DNA of 64,000 nucleotides, taken from positions 185,221 through 249,220 of the forward strand of contig CAJJDP010000032.1 in assembly GCA_905182995.1 (NCBI GenBank), written 5' to 3'. The stretch comes from Paramecium octaurelia (lineage: Eukaryota > Ciliophora > Oligohymenophorea > Peniculida > Parameciidae). Below are positions 1-11,641 of this stretch, piece after piece (position 1 is the stretch's first letter; every line of letters starts with the position of its first letter). The notes under the pieces were generated by a model, which saw only the letters and a list, made by a program, of their open reading frames with translations, was not told the DNA's origin and searched no databases. Made by a program: the position numbers and the translations under genes.

Positions 1-893
1 AATCTGGTGTGTTCGTTACTCAAGTGAGCGCTGAATTCAGCCCAGTGAGCGGCTTATCTTTCTTCGACGTCCTTAATTATTGGATTGAATGATTACAGTT
101 TTAGCAGCCTTTTCTGAGACTAATTATTATCTGATTTCGCTCAAGAGTTAAGCAATCTTGGTTAAAGCCTTTTAGTTGACTCCGTGAGTGGCTAATTCTG
201 TAAGAGCAGCAACGACTGGCTAAAATAAAGATATAAGAGAAGCTGAATACTTGTAAGAGTTGGGAGTGGGAGGTGTTGTCTGTGAGTCTCTTGTGAATGG
301 TGTCGTATTTTGATTTGACTTAGACGAATGAAGCACCTAAGCTCAAGTGTTGAATTAATTTGGCAGCTTCATCAATGGCATCAATAACGTCATCAATAGC
401 GGCGATCTTAGCAACAAAGGTTTCGTGTTATTAGTTTCTTGTGGCTTCTTCTCTGGCATATGTTTATTCATTTGTTGCGATGTCTTGAATTGTGACTCTG
501 ATGTCTTCTTCAGAAACAGCCAAAGCTTCAATTGTGTCATCTCTCAATTAAGTGTTAGATGAGATTTGATTTTAGTGATACAAGATTTCCTTTTCCAAAT
601 CTTCGACAATCTAAGATATTCTTAATACATATTCTTACTCTGTTGTTGGTTGTGGTGTCAAGTTCGAAAGCGTGATCGTGGTCATTTTGATCTTATTATA
701 ATCCAGCAGCGACACCGTTCAATAACATATTAACTTCGTTGGCTGGTGTTTAGGCTTACAAGTGGGCTTTGATGGCTGACAATACAACATTTCCAAATGG
801 ATTGGCATCAATTTAAGCCAAGGTTGTATGGGTATCAACAAATTTGGAAGCTGCAAGAGCAACAACTAATGTCAAGATGGCTAGTTTTTGCAT
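1..893 (-). CDS. Trichocyst matrix protein (TMP), 3' end cut by the window edge
   Basis: TMPs are secretory-granule proteins that crystallise in the trichocyst core and expand on exocytosis. The start is the ATG at 893-891, followed by a hydrophobic signal peptide (MQKLAILTLVVALAASKF). The rest is acidic, helical and rich in Ala, Glu, Asp and Gln, as in the family, with many TAA/TAG codons read as Gln. The model needs three introns: 611-638 (28 nt, TAG end), 220-250 (31 nt, TAG end) and 72-96 (25 nt, AAG end). After the last one the frame reads KTDVEERQAAHWAEF and runs off the left edge without a stop. Family membership is secure; which TMP subfamily it belongs to is not. Confidence 0.88.
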
Positions 894-1505
894 ATATTTT
901 AATTAATGTTTTAAAAACGGATCGATCAAATGCTTATAATGTACATTTAATTATTATTAATTACGATCTAAATATATAAATATCTATCACACACCATTAC
1001 TACTTCACTCAATATTTCTTTATTTGTCTCCTTTCTCTTCCTTGCATTTTTGATTCCCGCCTTCTCTAAATCTCACTATTACATATCCACTATTTCATAC
1101 TAATCCTCTAACCTTATCAAAATTCAAATTCTCACATCCGATTCTCATCCTGCTTTACAATCCTATTCAATATATCAAATTCTTTTTCAATAATTATTTT
1201 AATCACTTTTTAACCCATTTTAAGAATTCCAATTCTATAAATTTATTAAATCCAAATTAAATCAATATCACCTTAGTCCTTAATTTCTCCTTACCTCGGG
1301 GGGTATTAAAATAACAGATATAAAATAATCTAAGAAAATTAGTGATTATATTCATTTTTATTCATAATTTCAACGATTGCTAAATCAATTGACTATAAAA
1401 AATATGCACTTGCTTTCTGTACTCATTAAGTATGAAAGAAGAGCCATTAATAATAAATAATATCTTTGTAAATATTCAAAAATATTTTTTAATTTTTATT
1501 ATTGC
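894..1505. other. Divergent intergenic region
   Basis: 612 bp of AT-rich sequence between two genes transcribed away from each other, so it should hold both promoters. A run of six G (about 1298-1303) stands out against the AT background. I see no conserved reading frame or RNA gene. Confidence 0.6.
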
Positions 1506-1997
1506 ATGTCAGCTCCATTCTACACCGTCAAAGTAATATCACTCATTAAACGAAGGACGTACCTGCTTAAGATTTCATTCGTGCATATGCTGAGTATTTG
1601 AAGAAAAACAATAAAATTAAAATTCCAGAATGGGCATCCATTGTTAAAACTGGACTTGGAAAAGAAATTTCACCAATTGATTAGGATTGGATGTATGTTA
1701 GAGCTGCTGCACTTGCTCGTAAAATATATGTGAGAGGTCATTGGGTATTCAATTTATATTACATTTAAGGGTGTTGGAAATCTGACTCATATGTTCGGAT
1801 CAGTCAACGATAATGGTAAGCACGAATCCGGATCAGGAAAAGTCATTAGATATCTATTCTAATAATTAGAATAAATCAAAGTCTTGAAGAAAGACAACAA
1901 GTCCCTCTTAAAGAAGGGATCAAGAATTGTTACCAAGGAAGGATAATAAGACTTAAACAGAATTGCAACTTAAGTTGCTTTGGCTGCCAGAAAATGA
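1506..1997 (+). CDS. RPS19: 40S ribosomal protein S19 (eS19)
   Basis: Component of the small ribosomal subunit head. The product is 147 residues, the usual size, and carries family signatures: IPEWASIVKTG near the N-terminus, RAAALARKIYVRG in the middle, GVGNLTHMFG, and a C-terminal QDLNRIATQVALAARK. The start ATG is followed by APFYTVK and then two introns at 1533-1555 (23 nt) and 1745-1769 (25 nt). Both introns start GTA but end in AAG, and only these boundaries restore the conserved protein (exon sum 444 nt = 148 codons with the stop). The stop is TGA at 1995-1997. Confidence 0.95.
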
Positions 1998-2371
1998 TTT
2001 ATTAAACATAAAGAACATTAACACCTGTCGATATTATTGTAAACACCTTCAAATTTCTTATTATATCTCCACAACTCATCAAATTTATATCTATCTAAAC
2101 TAATACTGGGGATGGGTCATTATATTTGTAAAACATTTATAACCACTACTTCTATATTCACTTATCAAATAAGGTTAATCAATTATACAATGCTAGAATT
2201 TAATTAATCTCCATTTATAAGAAATTGATACAAACATTCTTAAATTTTAAATAATAATAGTATTGAACTATTTTTTAGAATTATGTGCTTAACAAAATCC
2301 ATTTCATTTTAAAAAGAATTCTCAAAAATGTATTTATTCAATTTAATTATTATTTATATTATCACTTATCG
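1998..2371. other. Convergent intergenic spacer
   Basis: 374 bp of very AT-rich sequence between the 3' ends of RPS19 and the next, oppositely oriented gene. I see nothing in it beyond presumed 3' ends and polyadenylation signals. Confidence 0.5.
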
Positions 2372-3063
2372 TCATATTCTACTTGTTTTCATAATCCTAC
2401 TCAATGATGACTATAATGCATTCAATTCGCTTTGATGTCTATAATAAATCTCATACTATTACCCTAATTAATATGTGCCTATCTATGAAATTGGAATCTA
2501 ATTCAATTTTGAGGAAAGTGATGAAATATCACTTTATCTACCAAACTTTTAGAAGTTGGTTGGAGTTCTGGCTGAAAATAAATCAGATTTGGAGCTCTTA
2601 TGTGAGTAAGGTTAATAACTTTATTGAATGAGTTGATTGTTCAATTTTGCAATCTAATTATTTTATAATTGTAATTGAATGTCTAATTTAGAGTTCCAAT
2701 CTTGAAATTGATTCAACTTGACCTTAGCTCTCTCTGGAGAATCTCTAAATGTTCTTGCTGATCTATGAGGAGATGGTGTTTTATCATTCGAAAATACTAC
2801 ATGAGTTGGAGCAAGAGGACTAGAATTTATGCATATTCTTACTGATATTATCCTACTACACAACCTTCTAGGCCTTTATAAATTTTTGGAGAGTCTCTAA
2901 ACAATCTTAATCTCACTGGAGATAAGTTTTTGGATTCTTAGTTTCTTGATTTAAAACTTGAATCTCCCAATTTACTTATTGCAGTTGATAGTAAATGAGC
3001 TTAATTGCCTTTTGTCTTTATGGCTGAGTTGCTATCAGCACTGTAGATGCTTGAATTTAACAT
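2372..3063 (-). CDS. Ser/Pro-motif protein of unknown function
   Basis: 222-residue basic, Ser- and Gln-rich protein with no family I recognise. One 23-nt intron at 2820-2842 (GTA...TAG) gives an exon sum of 669 nt, exactly 223 codons. It has repeated phosphosite-like motifs: FRDSPK and FRDSPERAK, plus KTPSPHRSAR, so it may be a kinase substrate (inference). A central segment is predicted helical (QIAKLNNQLIQQ). No signal peptide or membrane segment is visible. A standard-code ORF on the plus strand over 2404-2631 is its antisense shadow. Confidence 0.75.
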
Positions 3064-3478
3064 AATTTTTATTTATTGCTTAATAAATTTTAAATACTGA
3101 TCTTAAATATTAAACAATAATGCGCAAAATAATTGCAAACTTTTCTCTATTTATATTTTATAATCATTATTCTTTAACAATAATATATTTAATTTTTATA
3201 AACTATTTCCAAATAAATTGATTATTGTACCATCATGCTGAATTTCTTCAATAAATTCTATTAAAGGTGTTTATAAAATAATCTTGTGTTTCTTTTTCAA
3301 ATACAACACATTTTTTAATGAATTTTCAAATCCATATTTTGTTGAATATGATTTCAGAGGTATTGATTAGTCATCCATAAGTGTGGATGAATTATAGAAA
3401 GAAAGAATAAAAATAAAATTAATGATGATGTAGTTTTAACTTGGTGGATATTTTTAAATTGAATATTTTATAATCTGA
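3064..3478. other. Intergenic region
   Basis: 415 bp, AT-rich, upstream of the gene ending at 2372 and downstream of the TMP gene ending at 3479, both on the minus strand. I see no coding signal; it presumably holds the promoter of the former and the 3' end of the latter. Confidence 0.5.
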
Positions 3479-4611
3479 TCATTTTCTACCAAGGGATGTT
3501 TATGAGGCTAAGGCTCTAACTTGATCCTTGAATAATTAGATGACAACATCGATGATGGCGTTTTCCTCTAGAATAGATTAGATTAGGATAGATACCTTAT
3601 CTTCTTGCTGTTTCTGAAGCATAGAATTCTCTTTTTTCTTCCAAATCAGCGGTGGCACCAGCAACTGCATTCAAGGAGTCTTTCCATAATTTGAGTGCTT
3701 TGGCTTATTAAGCAAGAACTGCTGGGAGTTGCTAATCGAATTATTTGATGTATGCATACAGTTTCTAATTTTTCAACTAAGCCTGTTCTTCTTTCGTGTT
3801 CTGAGTTCAACCAAGCAACTTCGGCATTAGTATCTGAAACGTATTTGGCAAGAGCGAAAGCAGCATGGATTTCTTATTCTTAAAGTGTAGCAAGAGTTGC
3901 CTCTAATTCAGTTTGTAAGTCTGATAAGATGGAAAGGACTTGTTCTCCAGTTGTGCCATCTCTCTTGACTTCAGCAAGGGATTAGAATTTCTAGAGGGCA
4001 TCTTATTAGAAGAGGTGACTGTATGCTGACAATTTATCGGCGATGGTTTCAGCCTTTTCAACTAATTGAACACCAGCATTATTTGTGAGCCATCCAGCAA
4101 CATCTTGTTGTAAGAGTTAGACGACTGCAATTGCATCAGCGTGATCAGCCAATGATCTGACAAAGAGTCCATTGGCCCAACATCTTTAGTCTTAAAGTTA
4201 AGCATTTCTTCTTTCGATTTCAGCAAGTCTTGCTTCAGCCCATGCCAACCATGAATATCCATCCTAAATTTAAGGGGAAATAGCATACTCTGACTTGGGC
4301 TTCAACATCAGTACGAACAGCACCTAATGCTTCCCATTGTTATTTGTTGAGGGAGGCAACATTTGTCAAGTCACCAATGACCTAAGAAAAGATTTCTATT
4401 GTTTAATTTATATTATACCCTCATCAGTGTTATTCTTTTTGTCGGCAGCAGCTTAGACATTAACATTTTCTGTCTTCAAATCTCTCAAGAGGTTGTAAAC
4501 TGATTCAACAGCATCATTTCCTCTAGTACCAGTTTGGAGGAGCACAGCAAATTTGTTTGTGTCAATAGCGAAGACGGCAGCCACTAAGCAAAGGGCAACA
4601 AGAGTTCTCAT
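3479..4611 (-). CDS. Trichocyst matrix protein (TMP)
   Basis: 342-residue TMP with a signal peptide (MRTLVALCLVAAVFAIDTNK). The body is acidic and helical with characteristic motifs such as EKLET, EVAWLNSEHERR and IIDVVIQLF near the C-terminus. Four introns of 23, 25, 28 and 28 nt, all ending TAG, give an exon sum of 1029 nt (343 codons). In the first, a longer candidate also ends in TAG but would put a TGA in frame, so the 23-nt version was chosen. TMPs are cleaved from precursors before crystal assembly; I cannot place the cleavage site. Confidence 0.9.
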
Positions 4612-4792
4612 AATTAATTTATTAATGCCAAAAACGGAATCAAAATTCCTCGTTTTAAAATTGCAAATATCACTAATTATTATTTAATTAACATACATTT
4701 ATGCACACTCATCATTCAAAACAGACATAAATTTTACACTTACATCTCAAACTAAAAACGTATTCAATCAATTAATCTGTTAAAATATTTAT

Positions 4793-6192
4793 ATGAAAAG
4801 TTAATTATAAAGAAGTTCATATGGAGAATTATCATCCATTCGTTCATATCCAACAGAGAAATTGAACACTCAGTCTGACAGTGAATTGGTTGAAGTTGAC
4901 ATGGATAAACTCAATTTTCATTCATTTTACTAGCCCTCAGATCCTATTCAATCATAATCCAATTAAGTGGAAGGAGAGCTATTCATTAGAGATTTTATTA
5001 AAAGAGTAATTGCCAAAGTCTCAAAAAAAATCACTGAGAATGAACAAATCAAAATGCTGCCACTCATTGGTTATTAATCATCCATTGATAGAATGTCACA
5101 TCCGATTCAATAATACTTTAGACAACACGAAGATCCTACACTTGATTATTTGACTGGTGGATTACAAGAAGATGAAGAACCTGTAAATTAAACTTTTCAA
5201 TTGATAGGTTAGATTCCAACAAGAATAATGGTTGGTTCAAAAGGTTTTATCAATACCTGCCAAGATATTGGAAGTAGAATAATAAAGCACTAATTCTAAT
5301 CGATAATCCCTAACTGCTCAAACCTTTAAGAGATCAAGAGTCTTAATATAAGTATTGAAACATCTTTTTAAACTTTAGGATTAAGCTTAAATGAATAATT
5401 AAAAAAATGTAAAAGAAAAAGAAAAATTACCTGGAATAGTTGATCTCAATGATCCCTTAGATATCAGTCTAACTGAAGAATTACTGAGAGCATAGAAGGA
5501 GAGAGATTATAAAATTATGTAAGATCTAAAAGAACAAGAAAGAAGAAGAAAACAAAAAGAGCTAGAGGAGTAATAATTGAAATATGAACTTATATCTAAA
5601 GATAAAAAATCTAAATCATACACTTATGATTATGATGGAAAATTGATTTCTGTCACTACTTTGAAAGGTCATAAATTTCCACCTACTGCTGCAACATTAG
5701 GGTATTTAAATTAAAAATTAAGAGATCCAAGTTTGAAGATGGCCAAACTAAGATTAACATGTTCAATAAGAGAAAAACCTTTTTTTAGAGTCAAGGTTCC
5801 TAAATCAAAAGGAAATAGGATGATGAGAAGGAAAAGGATACTAAGGAATAAATTAAATTTTAGTCTATTGCACCTCTTGTCAATGAAAATATGCATTTAT
5901 AATCTGGAGTTCTCATCATACAAGAAGGCAGAATTAGAGAAGGCCCAAGAGATCAACCAATTAATCTTGATAAAATGAGTGATCCTGCTTTAAGGATGGT
6001 CAGAAATGAATACTTGTCTTTGACTTAGTAAATCAATGCATCCCATAATTAATCATCTGCATAATTAGTTAAAGCAGAAGAAGCTTAAGTTAAAGAATTT
6101 TCAAATGACTAAGATAAAAAATAAATTCTGAATAGAATTCGCAGGTTAAGTCAACCAAGCATTACAAGTGATGGAAATATTAAGTAAATTAA
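4793..6192 (+). CDS. Coiled-coil protein of unknown function, copy 1 (3' end lost at an N)
   Basis: I do not recognise the family. The start ATG at 4793 opens MKSQLQRSSYGELSS. After introns of 25, 27 and 23 nt the frame runs through a charged helical stretch (LLRAQKERDYKIMQDLK), a conserved patch (SYTYDYDGKLISVTTL), and IRRLSQPSITSDGN near the end. The third intron must end in GAG rather than TAG to keep the frame that is conserved in copy 2. The sequence stops inside a further intron (GTAAATTAA) at the N at 6193. It is clearly paralogous to the following copy, with many silent and some replacement differences, so it is not a sequencing duplicate. Confidence 0.75.
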
Positions 6193-7530
6193 NTTACCCC
6201 ACTGAGAAATTGAATACTCAGTCTGATAGTGAATTGGTTGAAGTAGACATGGACAAACTAAATTTTCATTCATATTACTTAGCCTCTGATCCAATTCAAT
6301 TATAATAAACCTAAGTGGAAGGAGAGCTTTATATTAGAGATTTCATTAAAAAGTTAATAGCCATAGTCTCAAAAAAAATCACTGAAAATGAGCAAATCAA
6401 AATGCTACCAATCATAGGCTATTAATCTTCAATAGATAGAATGTCACATCCGATTCAATAATACTTTAGACAACATGAAGATCCTACTTTTGATTATTTG
6501 ACTGGTGGATTACAAGAAGATGAAGAACCTGTATTCAAACTTTCTAATTGATAGGTTAGGTTTCAACAGGAATAATGGTTGGTATAAAAAATAAATTCAA
6601 TACCTGCCAAGATATTGGAAGCAGAATAACAAAGCACAAATTCCAATCGTCAATCTTTAACTGCTTAAACATTTATGAGATCAAGAGTCTAAATTTAAGT
6701 ATTTGAAACTTATTTCTAAATTTTAGGATTAGGCTTAATTGAATAATTAAAAAAATGTAAAAGATAAAGAAAAATTACCTGGAATAGTTGATCTAAACGA
6801 TCCCCTAGATATAAGTGCAACTGAAGAATTATTAAGAGCATAAAAAGAAAGAGATTATAAAATTAAATAAGACTTAAAAGAACAAGAAAGAAAGAGAAAA
6901 CAAAAAGAATTGGAAGAATAACAGCTAAAATATGATCTCATATCTAAAGATAAAAAATCCAAATTATACACTTATGATTATGATGGAAAATTGATTTCTG
7001 TAGTGACATTGAAAGGCCATAAATTTCCACCTACAGCTGCAACATTAGGGTATTTTAATTAAAAATTGAGAGATCCAAGTTCGAAGATGGCCAAACTAAA
7101 TTAAGCATGTTCAATAAGAGGAAAACCTTTTTCTAAAATTCAGGTTCCCAAATCAGAAAAAAGCAAGAGGATGAAAAAGACAAAGATACCAAAGAACAAA
7201 TTAAATTTTAATCTCTAGCTCCCCTTGTTAATGAAAATATGCATTTATAATAAGGAGTTCTTATGATTCAAGAAGGTAGAGTTAGAGAAGGGCCAAAGGA
7301 CTAGCCGATCAGTCTAGAAAAAATGAGTGATCCTGCTTTAAGAATGGTCAGAAATGAATATTTGTCTCTGACTTAATAAATTAATGCTTCTCATAATTAA
7401 TCATCTGCATAACTAGTCAAAGCTGAAGATGCTTAAATTAAAGATTTCACAAATGATCATGATTAAAAATAAATTCTCAATAGAATCCGTAGATTAAGTT
7501 AGCCTAGTATAACAAGTGATGGGAATATAA
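4830..7530 (+). repeat. Diverged direct duplication of one gene across an N
   Basis: The segment from about 4850 to 6190 aligns collinearly with about 6198 to 7520, including intron positions. Differences are scattered and often silent, which fits paralogues (tandem or whole-genome duplicates) rather than an uncollapsed assembly overlap. Confidence 0.75.
6193..6193. other. Single-N assembly join
   Basis: One ambiguous base separates copy 1, which breaks off inside its fourth intron, from copy 2, which begins inside its first exon. The missing 3' exons of copy 1 and start of copy 2 imply unknown sequence hidden by this N. Confidence 0.9.
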
Positions 7531-7922
7531 AGTAAGGATAGTTAAACTATTCCATAGGATTAACTCGATGTAAATTTACGAATAAGTGGCTCAAGTTATT
7601 TTTGATGAAAAAGAACAATTTCCTATATCTTTTGCTAAACCAAATAATAATAATACTAAAGATATGAGAATGATGAGATCTCCAACTGATCAGTATAACA
7701 TTTCGCTCTATAAAAATACGGCTTGGGGCAAAGAAGTTCCATCCACTTAGAGTAATACTACAAAACTGAAAGGCAATAAAGCTAGTGCTAAGTAAAGATT
7801 TCATTATGTACAATAGAGATATTTTGTCTACTGTTGGAATAGTCGTAAAAAGAACTAGGGAAAGAAGAGGTAATTCAGAAACTACACATCTACCAAAAAT
7901 GAAAAATATTTCTCAAATTTGA
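6194..7922 (+). CDS. Coiled-coil protein of unknown function, copy 2 (5' end lost at an N)
   Basis: Diverged paralogue of the gene at 4793. The first complete codon is at 6195. Introns of 24, 28, 23, 26 and 25 nt give 534 codons to the TGA at 7920-7922. The third intron again requires a GAG 3' end at the same place as in copy 1. Copy 2 supplies the C-terminus missing from copy 1: a Lys/Thr-rich stretch and the tail KDILSTVGIVVKRTRERR. There is a long Glu/Lys/Gln helical segment in the middle but no signal peptide or transmembrane segment. Function unknown. Confidence 0.75.
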
Positions 7923-8000
7923 TATTATGTAATTTTAATTTATCTCTATTTAATCAAATTGTGTAAGAAGAATTGTAATTTTATATAATTTTTAAATTAA

Positions 8001-9245
8001 TCAACATTTGTTTCTTTTTTAATACCATTTAGGAATTAATTTACTTGCTAGGGATTGATTATTTGAAAGTTCCTCTTTTGTGAAATCAAATAAATCAGGA
8101 ATTTGTATTTTGGATTGATACATCCTGAAGGTAGTTTCATCCCTAAGATCATCAAAATACGAATGAGTTAGTGCTTGAAGTGCAGTCAATCGAGTTCTTG
8201 GACAGTAGGTGAGTATTTTACTAATTAAATCAATAGCTGAAGGATCAACTACAGTTTAAAATACTTTTCTCCAATCCTTTTTTCTTATTTAAACTATTTT
8301 GTATTGTTTGATATCATATAATTCATTCATTGACATCACCTCCTCTTTACTTGGAGATCCAAGTATTTTGATTATTTCTACTAATTAATCTACTGCTGAT
8401 GCTCCCAAAAATAGTGGCAGCCCATTAAACATTTCTCCAATGATACAACCAACTGACCACATATCCACCTAAGTAGTATAGTTAGTAGCTCCAAACAATA
8501 ACTCTGGTGCTCTGTAACACCTTGAACAAATGTAGGCAATATTAGGTTCTAATGGTGATAACTTTTTAGCACTTCCAAAATCACAGATTTTCAGTACATT
8601 CGTATCTGGATTAATCAAAACATTATGTGGTTTAATATCTCGATGACAAACACCTTTAGTATGAACAAAGGCTATGCCACGTAATAACTAATAAGAGTAT
8701 AATTTGGCCTATATTTCAGGTAATAACTATTGTTATTTCAAAAATTATGCATTAAATGAATGTAGGGTTTCAGGTTGATAATCCATAATAACATTCAAGT
8801 ATTGTTCATCCGGTGAATCCCCATAGGTAAAATATGCATGTTTAGTTTCAACAATATTTGGATGATCCAATTCTTATAGAATTTGTATTTCCCTATTTTT
8901 ATATCTCTTATCCTATATAACTTTCTTTACGGCAACTATTTCTCCAGTTTCATTCACTTTTGCTTTGTAAACAATTCCAAAAGATCCTTGTCCAATCACT
9001 TTTAAGCTAGTGAATGTAAATTATGAATAATCAATAGGTTAATTGGCTTATGGTGGAGCTGGGGATTTGCTTTTTGTTCTTTAATTTTTTAATGGAGTTT
9101 TTTGTTTCTCTTATAAATTTTTGAATTTTAATATTGCTTGTTAAAGATCAATGTCATCTATATCGGCTGCTTCAGTTTACACTCTTCTATTGGCATCTGT
9201 TGGCTGAGTATATTTGTTAATAGGTTTTTTAGCATAGCGAGCCAT
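8001..9245 (-). CDS. Glycogen synthase kinase 3 (GSK3) family Ser/Thr kinase
   Basis: 414-residue intronless kinase. In order: about 75 variable residues, glycine loop [17 protein letters not shown] with the ATP-binding lysine, the GSK3 hallmark [10 protein letters not shown], catalytic loop [16 protein letters not shown], activation loop [15 protein letters not shown] and [10 protein letters not shown]. The loop tyrosine phosphorylated in animal GSK3 (the Y of YICSR) is present. The first tyrosine of the usual SRYYRAPEL is a cysteine here. GSK3 kinases act in signalling, development and cilium biology; the exact role in this organism is unknown. The stop TGA lies at 8003-8001. Confidence in the family is very high. 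Confidence 0.96.
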
Positions 9246-9308
9246 CCAACTGATTAAATTATCAAATTTTATATAAATTAAGTTTATCTAAAAGTTCCTT
9301 AAATATTC

Positions 9309-10246
9309 ATGAGTACTAATGAATAGGAATTGCAAAATAAAGTAGAAAAATTGGTAGATAATGTAAATATCAATATTAAGACTTAGTATTTGAAAAAGGC
9401 AAAGTCATTTCATAGATAGAGATCATCTATTTCTATGAATGAAGAATAGAGAGATTTAACATAAGAGATTGCAGAAAAAGAACTGTAAAAGGCCACTTTA
9501 CTGGAAGAATTGTTAAAACAAATTTAGTTGATTGTTGATAATTTAATTCAAAGACACATGTTTGATGTGAATTTTATATATATATTCCTAGTTTCAAAAT
9601 CAACTTCTCCATATTTAGAATGAACTGTATTAATTGAAGAATAAGCAATGCACTATAGGAAGTTAGGAGAGTGCAATAAAATAGACTATGGTTTTATCAA
9701 AAAATAGTTCCTTTACTGATTTTAATGAATAATTTCTCTATGATGAATAAATTAAAAATCTGAAAAGCAAAATCAAAAATCTAAAGGAGGATGTGAATAA
9801 GAAGACACAATATCACGATTCATTGATCAATATGCTGTTGGATTAATAGTAATTATTATTTATTATAAAATTAAAGGAAGGATTTAAAAGAGAATTTGAG
9901 AAAAAATTAATTTGAATCCGATGTTAAATCCATTGAAAAAAAAATGCTTGATTAAATTTGGTTAAGTAATGCATAATATTATTAGATTAGGTGTTGAAAC
10001 ATAAAGTAGGGATTTTGTTGAAACGAAATTTCATTAACTGAAATAACTGGCAGAACAAAACAATTAGAAACAGAAAGGTAGTTTCTAAAGTAAAAAATAG
10101 AAAAGGACGCTGTTATGTGGACGATCGTAAATGAGTGCAAATAAGAGATGGATAAAATGAATTTGAAGCTCAATGGTGTTAACAGTATTTTACAAGAGAT
10201 GAAAGAAAATAACAACTGGTTTCCACATATTTGGAAAAGGAAATGA
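9309..10246 (+). CDS. Coiled-coil protein of unknown function
   Basis: 278 residues, unrecognised. Four introns (25 nt with a GTG 5' end; 28 nt at 9849-9876 ending AAG; 25 nt; 23 nt) give 837 coding nt, an exact multiple of three. It is almost entirely charged helix (QDLTQEIAEKELQKATLLEE, then IKNLKSKIKNLKEDVNKK), ending in a Trp-containing tail (NNWFPHIWKRK). No membrane segment or signal peptide. It shares a short divergent promoter region with the GSK3 gene (63 bp between starts). Cytoskeletal or basal-body roles are common for such proteins in ciliates, but nothing here proves one. Confidence 0.78.
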
Positions 10247-10472
10247 TATAATATTATTATTTAATTTAGTTCAAATTTATTAATTTATCATTTTTAGAAA
10301 ATTAACTCAGTTATTCATTTACTAAATAAGTTAAGAAAATGAGTGACTTATTTATGTTAGACATTTCTTGTCGATATTAAAATAATGGAAACTGAATATT
10401 CTAATCTTTCAATATTTCTTATTAGATCAAATTTCAATATTTAATTATTCAAAATTTGCTGAATCTAGCAGA

Positions 10473-11460
10473 ATGAAAAATCACGAAATGTCTACTTATG
10501 CAGGCAAGTTGTCTTAAGTCTATTAGAATGACAGTAATTCACATCTTAGAATATTTATTTAGCTAATGATGAAATTTCCCAATCATTAGCAAATAGTCCA
10601 TCTGTGAACACAAATTTATAAGTAGTATTAAAGAAACTGTAATCCAAAAAAATTAGATAATTGTATCAGGAACTAGGTCCTGTTTATGATATTGATGAAA
10701 ACTATGAGATTCGAAATTTCGATGATGACAGCTGTTATTTTGGGTAAGTGGAGAATGACCAAAAAAATGGCACAGGAATATTGGTATGGTCAGTGGTAGG
10801 AAATATACTAGATGGGTAAAGTTTATAATTTATAAAATAGAATTTGGGTGAATAATGAGTTAAACGGATTTTGTAGAATGATTTACTCAAATGGAGACAT
10901 GTAAAGTGGTAATTAATTGAATAGTTTCGAATGTGAATTCAAATATGGGAAGGCTAATGGATTTGGAGTGTTCTCAACTAAGAGCAAAGTTGTGAAAGGT
11001 AAATTATTTAATCACGATAAGGGCTGTGGTCAAATAATGTACTTAATGGAGAAGGGCAAGAGATAAGAAGTGACGGATCGAAGTACTTTGGACAATTTAA
11101 GGATGGATAAAAAAATGGAAAAGGGATTATATATTTTAAAGATGGATGCAAGTGAAGAATGAGATATAATTTTAGGTACGAAGGAGAGATTAGTAAGAAT
11201 AAGTTAGATGGAAAGGGTATATTGGTTTGGAATGATTCGAGTTATTATGAAGGGGAATTTCGTAGTGGTATAATAAATGGGAGTGGGATTTATGTTAGCG
11301 GAAATGGAAATAGTTTGAGTGGATACGTATGTTTGAATTGATAATGAGGTTATAGTTTGAGGAAATCAGCAATAAGGATAGAATTCAGAGAATTTAATGT
11401 ATTCATAATAGTGGATCTGAACGATTTATAGAGAAAATACGATATTTAGGATTTTTTTGA
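10473..11460 (+). CDS. MORN-repeat protein
   Basis: 285 residues with about seven MORN motifs from residue 80 on, for example YFGQVENDQKNGTGILVW, YFGQFKDGQKNGKGIIYF and YEGEISKNKLDGKGILVW. MORN repeats bind membranes or scaffold cortical structures. Five introns (29, 25, 23, 24, 29 nt) give 858 nt, exactly 286 codons. The third (10999-11021) ends AAG and the fourth starts GTG; both are required to keep the repeats in phase. The last intron is less certain: without it translation would stop at 11341. Confidence 0.88.
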
Positions 11461-11641
11461 TTGATTGCACATGATTAAATATAACATTGTGTATTTTTGC
11501 AAAGGTTGTAAGCTGTTAGAATATAAGAAAATAAAAAAAAGTATAAGAAATGCATATTAATTAATATTAAAAAGAAAAATTCGTTTTTGCCTTTTTTTAG
11601 CAAAATAATCCTTAGAATGAATTCATTATTAATTACAATAA

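Noticed and set aside
2404-2631. Plus-strand standard-code ORF of 75 codons
   Set aside because: It is antisense to the 222-residue gene on the minus strand, whose spliced frame is exact and longer; the plus frame has no family features.
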